From positions 1-15,574 of the forward strand of contig JALOQL010000009.1 of NCBI GenBank assembly GCA_025453415.1: a stretch of DNA of 15,574 nt, written 5' to 3'. Below are positions 11,990 through 15,574 of the stretch, piece after piece (the stretch's first letter is position 1; each line of letters begins with the position of its first letter). The translations under genes and the position numbers were made by a program. The stretch comes from Minisyncoccota bacterium. GTDB lineage: Bacteria; Patescibacteriota; Minisyncoccia; Minisyncoccales; UBA5738. The notes beneath the pieces are model-generated. The model had not been told where the DNA came from, did no database searches, and saw only the letters and a list, made by a program, of their open reading frames with translations.

Positions 11990-12092
11990 TTTTTTGCTAG
12001 CGTGAATTGCTCTTCGAAAATTTGGTCTATGTGTTTTAATCTTCCGTGTTATTCGGGGAGCAATGATTGAATGAATGATTGAGGAATGAACT

Positions 12093-12653
12093 ATGAAAGG
12101 ACTGCCACTATCCGTCCTACTGCTCGGCACCCTATTCTTCTGCTTCTTCGGAGCAGGCATGGCAGCCGAGAACAACAGCACCGAATCGACCGTTGTGAAC
12201 AGCGAACAGGCTCAGCTCTACAACTGGCAGATCGCACCGGCTATCCAAGCGGTTATAGAGAATCAGTTCGACCCCGCAATCGTAAAGGACTGGAGCGATG
12301 CCGCCCGGGAAGAGGTCGCCACCGACGCCTTTAATCAGTTGACCGAACAGGGCATGATCAAGCCCACGGCCAGCTTATATGCCGTACTTGGCGAGATGCA
12401 ATCCTGGCACACCGATTTCAAGCTTTTGCACAGGTGTGCAAAGGTCGGATTAGTGAATCTTGGAATGCCCGTATCCAAGTACATGAAGTGGGACGAACTT
12501 GTCCGCCAATACTACTTGGGCAACAACAAACAGGCCGTGCATATCCAGACCTTTACCGACGGCTTCGCTGAGTCTGTTTGGAATGGTATTCCCGAGACCG
12601 CCCACAAGATGACGGTTCTGGGAGAACAGGCAGCAGCCATGTCAAACGACTGA
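12093..12653 (+). CDS. Exported helical protein, unknown function
   Basis: 186 residues: signal peptide MKGLPLSVLLLGTLFFCFFGAGMA, cut near A24-AENN, then a mostly alpha-helical mature part (AIQAVIENQFDPAIVKDWSD; EVATDAFNQLTEQGMIK; YAVLGEMQSWHTDFKLLHRC) with several Trp residues and one cysteine. No metal, nuclease or peptidase motif was found. GAGG seven to nine bases before the ATG is a good ribosome site, and its surroundings (GAGGAATGAACTATG) closely match those of the gene at 13724. The next exported-protein gene begins 13 bases after its stop codon, so the two form an operon. Confidence 0.75.
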   Translation: MKGLPLSVLLLGTLFFCFFGAGMAAENNSTESTVVNSEQAQLYNWQIAPAIQAVIENQFDPAIVKDWSDAAREEVATDAFNQLTEQGMIKPTASLYAVLGEMQSWHTDFKLLHRCAKVGLVNLGMPVSKYMKWDELVRQYYLGNNKQAVHIQTFTDGFAESVWNGIPETAHKMTVLGEQAAAMSND

Positions 12654-12666
12654 AGAGGGATGAGAA

Positions 12667-13044
12667 ATGAAGAAGATATTGTCAATAAGCGTGGCACTTA
12701 TATTGTGCCTAGTGGGATTGATGCCGGCACTTGCCTGCACCACCTGTGGTGACACGACGCATACAACAACGCCGATCGTCAATAGCAACGAGAACACCAA
12801 TATCAACATCATCAACGTTGAAGCAATCGGGATGAAAGTTGTAAAGGTGTTCAACATCTATTACATCATCAAACCCGATGGAACCCCGGTACCGCTCGAT
12901 ACGGATAGCGGAGTCGATGGCAGGAAGGCCAGCGGCACGATCTGGTTCAATGAGAACGGTCGCGCCAAGCAGCTGAACGTCTACAGCTGCGAGTTCCTGG
13001 AGCATCTCCAGCCCCCTTGCAACCCGGCCATCAAAATGGCATAG
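12667..13044 (+). CDS. Exported CxxC protein, possible lipoprotein
   Basis: 125 residues. The signal segment runs to PALA-CTTC; the Cys right after it (C24) could be a lipidated residue, though ALAC is a poor lipobox, or C24 and C27 (CTTC) could be a redox or metal pair. A Thr/Asn-rich stretch follows, then a beta-rich part (VVKVFNIYYIIKPDGTPVPL; ASGTIWFNENGRAKQLNV) and two more cysteines near the end, C108 and C118. GAGGGATGAGAA gives a ribosome site. It is coupled to the preceding helical gene (13-base gap) and is likely its partner at the cell surface. No family recognised. Confidence 0.7.
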   Translation: MKKILSISVALILCLVGLMPALACTTCGDTTHTTTPIVNSNENTNINIINVEAIGMKVVKVFNIYYIIKPDGTPVPLDTDSGVDGRKASGTIWFNENGRAKQLNVYSCEFLEHLQPPCNPAIKMA

Positions 13045-13084
13045 ACCTGGCGTAGAGCTAGAATAGAGTCGTGAACATACAAAG

Positions 13085-13140
13085 ACTGTCTTTCGAAAAG
13101 ATGCCTCCGGGTATCAATTCGATCGACAGTTCTTCTTATT
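13085..13140 (+). terminator. Possible terminator after the CxxC protein gene
   Basis: ACTGTC (13085-13090) pairs with GACAGT (13125-13130), with inner TCGA/TCGA and GAT/ATC helices, followed by a broken T-rich tail. Weaker than the other terminators of the island. Confidence 0.4.
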
Positions 13141-13171
13141 TTATGCGGCCGTTTTAACTCAATAATAACGC

Positions 13172-13207
13172 AATAACATATTGACAATTATACGTCAATG
13201 TGTTATT
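13172..13207. promoter_or_regulatory. 36-bp dyad covering a promoter (candidate operator)
   Basis: AATAACATATTGAC (13172-13185) and GTCAATGTGTTATT (13194-13207) are inverted repeats with 13 of 14 positions paired around an eight-base centre. The left arm contains the -35 TTGACA (13181-13186) and the right arm runs into the -10. Confidence 0.65.
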
Positions 13208-13212
13208 ATAAT
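13181..13212 (+). promoter_or_regulatory. Promoter of the His-rich small exported protein
   Basis: TTGACA (13181-13186) with TATTAT (13204-13209) after 17 bases, or TATAAT (13207-13212) after 20. The first spacing is the standard one. A long reading frame that begins with the TTG of this -35 box is not the real start. Confidence 0.6.
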
Positions 13213-13261
13213 ACCGTTTGACAAATCCGTCATCCAAAAACCGGAAGAGAGGTTGCTCTTT

Positions 13262-13543
13262 ATGGCAAATAAAATTCTGCCGTTAGCCATAATTCTTATT
13301 ATGTTGCTCGCGGCAATAGGATTCCCCGCCTCGGGGAAAGAAGCAGTCCACCTGGGACACCGGGAACACGTCACTCCGGTCAGCGTGACGACAGTGATCA
13401 ATGGGCAGGAAGGAATCAGCATCGGCCACGGCAACGACGTACCCAAAGAAACCCAACGGCACGCAGCAAACCTGCTGATGTCACTCCATACGAGAACCAC
13501 TGTTTCAATAAGCGCGGCATGCATAACCCCGAGCTTCTTCTGA
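13262..13543 (+). CDS. Small exported His-rich protein
   Basis: 93 residues from ATG 13262, chosen because GAGAGG lies about nine bases upstream and because the upstream extension would start inside the -35 box. The signal peptide MANKILPLAIILIMLLAAIGFPASG is followed by about 68 residues with six histidines (HLGHREH, GHGND, RHAAN, SLHTRT), which could bind metal, and a short hydrophobic end (ISAACITPSFF). AAGAG and CTCTT flank the ribosome site as a small hairpin, so translation may be controlled. No family recognised. Fourth transcription unit of the island, with its own operator-like dyad and terminator. Confidence 0.6.
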   Translation: MANKILPLAIILIMLLAAIGFPASGKEAVHLGHREHVTPVSVTTVINGQEGISIGHGNDVPKETQRHAANLLMSLHTRTTVSISAACITPSFF

Positions 13544-13548
13544 ACCAC

Positions 13549-13586
13549 AAAAGATACTAACCTTGGCAAAGTTTTATCTTTTTTTC
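13549..13586 (+). terminator. Terminator of the His-rich protein gene
   Basis: AAAAGATA (13549-13556) pairs with TATCTTTT (13575-13582), followed by more T. Its right half (TTTATCTTTTTTT) is like that of the terminator at 14610. Confidence 0.65.
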
Positions 13587-13602
13587 GTTTACGAAAACCA
13601 TC

Positions 13603-13694
13603 TTGACTAAAATAAAAAAGGATTATATTGTGAATAACGCTCATTCACAACCAAAACGCATGTCCATCGGACGCTTGCCGCGCCTCCGGTTGTG
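13603..13694 (+). promoter_or_regulatory. Promoter and stem-loop leader of the Cys-rich protein gene
   Basis: TTGACT (13603-13608) is followed by an A-rich 15-base spacer and TATATT (13624-13629). In the leader CACAACC (13646-13652) pairs exactly with GGTTGTG (13688-13694), enclosing a GTCC-ATC-GGAC hairpin. Confidence 0.55.
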
Positions 13695-13723
13695 CTGGGC
13701 AACAAAAATCTCGAGGAATGACT

Positions 13724-14608
13724 ATGGATAAAAAACCTTTAAATAAGAGCCTAATCGTGGCGATAATGTTCGCCCTGCTGATTCCGCTTGCCGGCGCGCA
13801 AACGGACGACCAAATTGGTGTACGGACGGAAAATCCGGGTCTACCAGTAGCCCCGTGGCTCAATACAAATACCGGAAATTCCGATATGAACAACCCGGAA
13901 GCCTGCAGCTTCTGCGACACAACCATACTGACGCCAGCAACGCCCGGCACGAATTGGCCCAGCCAATGTGTCGGCGGCCAATGTGACCCAGAAACCATTC
14001 GAGAAGAATGGCAAAAATTCCGAGACACGTTGCCAAAATACCATGGTTTCTGTGACCACAAACATCCGCCCGAGTGTCCCGATGGCAAGTGTAATGAGCC
14101 CGACAAGAAACCAACGACTACCCCCACGGAGACCGTGCTACCCACCGTCAGCTTTGGAACCGCCCAACAAGACGTAGAGCTATCCTTTGCCCAAACAACT
14201 CCCGACTGGCTAGGCATCATCTCGTTAATAAACGAGGCTAAAGTAAACCTCACCTGCCCAAATGAAAGCCGAGTGGAGGTATGGAATCCGGCGCTTGCCA
14301 ATATGCACGGTTATACTCTCTGGCAAAGAATGCCGGACGAGTGGTCTAATACCGATGGGATATGGGAGCAAATCGGTGAAGTTGACGGCAGCAGTGAACA
14401 CATCGTCATAACAACGCCGCTTCTCCTCAATGCGACAGCCGTAAGGTTGATGACGCCGGGAATGAAACCGATCGATACCACCCCTGATTTTAATCAGACG
14501 TGCTACGGGCCGGACGAATCGTTTGCCCGCAAGTTCGACGGATTAGATCATTGGTGCAAGGCACGCGCCTCGATTGGTAAACAAAATACCGGCTGCATCG
14601 CCGGGTAA
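13724..14608 (+). CDS. Exported Cys-rich protein, unknown function
   Basis: 294 residues from ATG 13724; the ATG six bases earlier is too close to the GAGG ribosome site. The signal peptide (residues 1-25, cut near LAGA-QTD) is followed by a Cys-rich N-terminal part with C61/C64 (CSFC), C82/C87, C110, C118 and C123, a Pro/Thr-rich linker (KKPTTTPTETVLPT, about 129-142), and a C-terminal domain of about 145 residues with VNLTCPNESRVEVWNPALAN and a clear beta pattern, plus four more cysteines. Eleven cysteines in all and four N-x-S/T sequons suit a disulfide-stabilised surface protein. The two-domain layout with a Pro/Thr hinge recalls adhesins or carbohydrate-binding proteins, but no family is recognised. 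Last gene of the island. Confidence 0.75.
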   Translation: MDKKPLNKSLIVAIMFALLIPLAGAQTDDQIGVRTENPGLPVAPWLNTNTGNSDMNNPEACSFCDTTILTPATPGTNWPSQCVGGQCDPETIREEWQKFRDTLPKYHGFCDHKHPPECPDGKCNEPDKKPTTTPTETVLPTVSFGTAQQDVELSFAQTTPDWLGIISLINEAKVNLTCPNESRVEVWNPALANMHGYTLWQRMPDEWSNTDGIWEQIGEVDGSSEHIVITTPLLLNATAVRLMTPGMKPIDTTPDFNQTCYGPDESFARKFDGLDHWCKARASIGKQNTGCIAG

Positions 14609-14609
14609 T

Positions 14610-14648
14610 AGATAATCAGACTAGCCACAGTTGTTTATCTTTTTTTTA
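14610..14648 (+). terminator. Terminator at the end of the exported-protein island
   Basis: AGATAA (14610-14615) pairs with TTATCT (14635-14640), with an inner ACT/AGT helix, followed by seven T. Confidence 0.65.
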
Positions 14649-14659
14649 CAAAATTCGCT

Positions 14660-14677
14660 ACAGGGGTCTTTCCGCTG
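14660..14677. repeat. REP-like half element 3' of the RAYT gene
   Basis: ACAGGGGTCTTTCCGCTG is the exact reverse complement of 15023-15040 and equals one arm of the palindrome at 15296-15339. It abuts the stop codon of the transposase gene. Confidence 0.8.
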
Positions 14678-15242
14678 TCATTTCTGCTTGCGCGCTATCC
14701 AATCTTCAATGTATTTTTTGGCGTTTTCCGAGTTGCCGATAATTTTCAATATGTATTCCCTATCGCTCACCGACGGAAAATTTCTCTTTCCGACGTAATC
14801 AAGATAGCTAGACCAGCGGTAATTTAGTAAAAATTCCTTTGCCGCGTCGCCGTCTTTAGTTCCATTTTCCTTCCAACCAGAGTCAATCAGTGAAATTGGA
14901 TTCGTATGGATGTAGGTGAATACGGTGCTCATATCTTCATCTTCGGGAATATGCCGCGCGCTAAACTTTCCCTGGAACAGATGTCCTTTTCTTTTATGCC
15001 TGCCGTTAAAATAACTCAGCGGCAGCGGAAAGACCCCTGTCAGATTTAATTTTTTCCTTGGCTGCCTGACGTCTGCGTCGTTGCTCTCTTATTGTGACAG
15101 TGTTCCGGTTATTAAATTCATACAAAGAAAAAATACAATGCCAACGATCTTCATCGTCGGCAAAAATTTCCCGTCCTTCGACTCCGCGAATTGTAATGTG
15201 ATAAATTCCACCGTTAATAAATTCCTCTTTTCTTGATGACAT
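14678..15242 (-). pseudogene. RAYT (IS200-like REP-associated tyrosine transposase), internally deleted
   Basis: Two fragments on the minus strand in different frames. The N-terminal part (15242 down to about 15020) reads MSSRKEEFINGGIYHITIRG and later DRWHCIFSLYEFNN, the usual start of the Y1_Tnp/RAYT family. The C-terminal part, one frame over, reads LSYFNGRHKRKGHLFQGKF (about 15018-14962), then STVFTYIHTNPISLI and YRWSSYLDY, ending at a TGA at 14678. The central block of about 50-60 residues that carries the HUH (HxH) metal site and leads to the catalytic Tyr is missing, so the product cannot be active. A REP-like arm sits at the junction (15023-15040). RAYTs mobilise or maintain REP palindromes, and such palindromes flank this gene. 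Confidence 0.85.
15023..15040. repeat. REP-like arm at the deletion junction in the RAYT gene
   Basis: CAGCGGAAAGACCCCTGT, in inverse orientation to the copy at 14660-14677 and identical to the left arm of 15296-15339 over 17 bases. It lies exactly where the two RAYT frames part. Confidence 0.8.
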
Positions 15243-15295
15243 ATTCGTTTATAAGCCTTCTATATGCCTTTTCCATATTCTAATCGATTAGCTAA

Positions 15296-15339
15296 ACAGC
15301 GGAAAGACCCCTGCAAATTTGCAGGGGTCTTTCCGCTGT
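15296..15339. repeat. 44-bp perfect REP-like palindrome
   Basis: Arms of 19 bases (15296-15314 and 15321-15339) pair without mismatch around AAATTT, which is itself self-complementary, making the whole 44 bases one palindrome. It lies 54 bases upstream of the RAYT start. There is no T-run on either side. Confidence 0.9.
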
Positions 15340-15358
15340 AGTTTCCGTCGCTTCTAGC

Positions 15359-15391
15359 CAGAGGGTGAGACCCTCTGAAAACCCTCTGAAA
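15359..15391. repeat. Hairpin plus 11-bp direct repeat
   Basis: CAGAGGGT (15359-15366) pairs with ACCCTCTG (15370-15377) around GAG. ACCCTCTGAAA then occurs twice in tandem (15370-15380, 15381-15391). It lies downstream of the phosphate permease remnant and could end its transcript, though no good T-run follows on the minus strand. Confidence 0.5.
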
Positions 15392-15422
15392 ACCTCCCTT
15401 CTGAAAAAATCTAAAAATACAA

Positions 15423-15574
15423 TCAGGAATTGATCAGGAAGAGGAAGAACATGCTGCCGATTAGCGCGGCGCCGGGGATGGGGAAGAGCCAGGCTCAGAC
15501 GATGTTCAGGGTCACGTTCCAGCGCACCGCGGTCAGGCGGTTGGCCGCCCCTACCCCGGAATTAAAAACGACAA
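15423..15574 (-). pseudogene. PiT-family phosphate permease, 3' end, with in-frame TGA
   Basis: Minus-strand reading from the window edge gives FNSGVGAANRLTAVRWNV then TLNIV, a TGA (15495-15497), then AWLFPIPGAALIGSMFFLFL and INS with a final TGA at 15423-15425. This is the C-terminal end of the PiT inorganic phosphate transporter family, where the usual residue at the stop position is Trp or a hydrophobic one (xIVWAWxxTxP). TGG to TGA is a single base change, so either a recent nonsense mutation removes the last helix or there is a base-call error. The residues after the stop remain recognisable, so decay is recent. The rest of the gene lies outside the window. Confidence 0.65.

Larger units (their letters stand above)
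11751..12092 (+). other. 342-bp gene-free stretch: terminator, DnaA box, promoter, leader
   Basis: It holds the terminator at 11823-11855, an exact DnaA-box word TTATCCACA (11928-11936), the promoter at 11961-11989 and a leader of about 95 bases. In the leader ATTGCTC (12006-12012) and GAGCAAT (12058-12064) are exact inverted repeats, and ATGATTGA is repeated just before the ribosome site. The minus-strand frame over this stretch is low-complexity and not supported. Confidence 0.6.

Noticed and set aside
11747..12181. Minus-strand frame of 144 codons
   Set aside because: It spans a terminator, a promoter, a leader and the signal peptide of the opposite gene, and the product is low-complexity.
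13181..13261. Upstream extension of the His-rich protein starting at a TTG
   Set aside because: The TTG is part of the -35 TTGACA box; the ATG at 13262 has a Shine-Dalgarno and begins a proper signal peptide.
13645..14301. Minus-strand frame of 218 codons
   Set aside because: Antisense to the Cys-rich exported protein, which has a ribosome site, a signal peptide and a patterned cysteine content.
15359..15391. CRISPR-like repeat
   Set aside because: Only two 11-bp units directly abutting, without spacers or cas genes.
15495..15497. UGA read as Trp or Gly (alternative genetic code)
   Set aside because: TGA ends several intact genes in the window (PHP, CarS-like, helical exported protein), so the code is standard here.

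Overview
The window looks like a chromosomal piece of a Patescibacteria (CPR) genome, probably a Parcubacteria-type lineage. This rests on family recognition: a CarS-like CDP-archaeol synthase homologue, a mechanosensitive-channel helix protein, PHP and YraN proteins, a GT-C glycosyltransferase with TPRs, a CPVC membrane protein, and a RAYT transposase of the kind common in CPR. Promoters are bacterial (TTGACA/TATAAT) and TGA is used as a normal stop, so the code is standard.

Left part (1-8457) is housekeeping and envelope-type genes on both strands: a P-loop nucleotide kinase-like ATPase (cut by the edge), a TM-helix channel protein, a CarS-family enzyme, a PHP phosphoesterase, a small basic protein, YraN overlapping an exported single-pass protein, a three-gene cluster (anchored CPHC thioredoxin-fold protein, CPVC membrane protein, helical cytosolic protein), a large GT-C/TPR glycosyltransferase and a winged-helix-like protein. 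Between the last two lie two related cloverleaf-type inverted-repeat elements.

Middle (8458-9960) has an intergenic region with three DnaA-box-like sites, a zinc-ribbon protein with a near-leaderless promoter, tRNA-Ala(CGC) and a HAD hydrolase with an altered first motif.

Right part (about 9990-14650) is an accessory-looking island. Six genes, all on the + strand and all encoding small exported proteins I cannot assign to a family, are each (or as a pair) preceded by their own TTGAC(A/T) promoter, mostly followed by a leader with inverted repeats and closed by a hairpin-T terminator. Two promoters share a 22-bp block with one mismatch, and one is covered by a large dyad. I read this as a set of separately switched surface or secreted proteins; the function is unknown.

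Right end (14660-15574) holds a RAYT (REP-associated tyrosine transposase) gene broken by an internal deletion of its HUH core, accompanied by REP-like palindromes, one of them inside the gene at the deletion junction, and then the 3' end of a PiT phosphate permease gene carrying an in-frame TGA.
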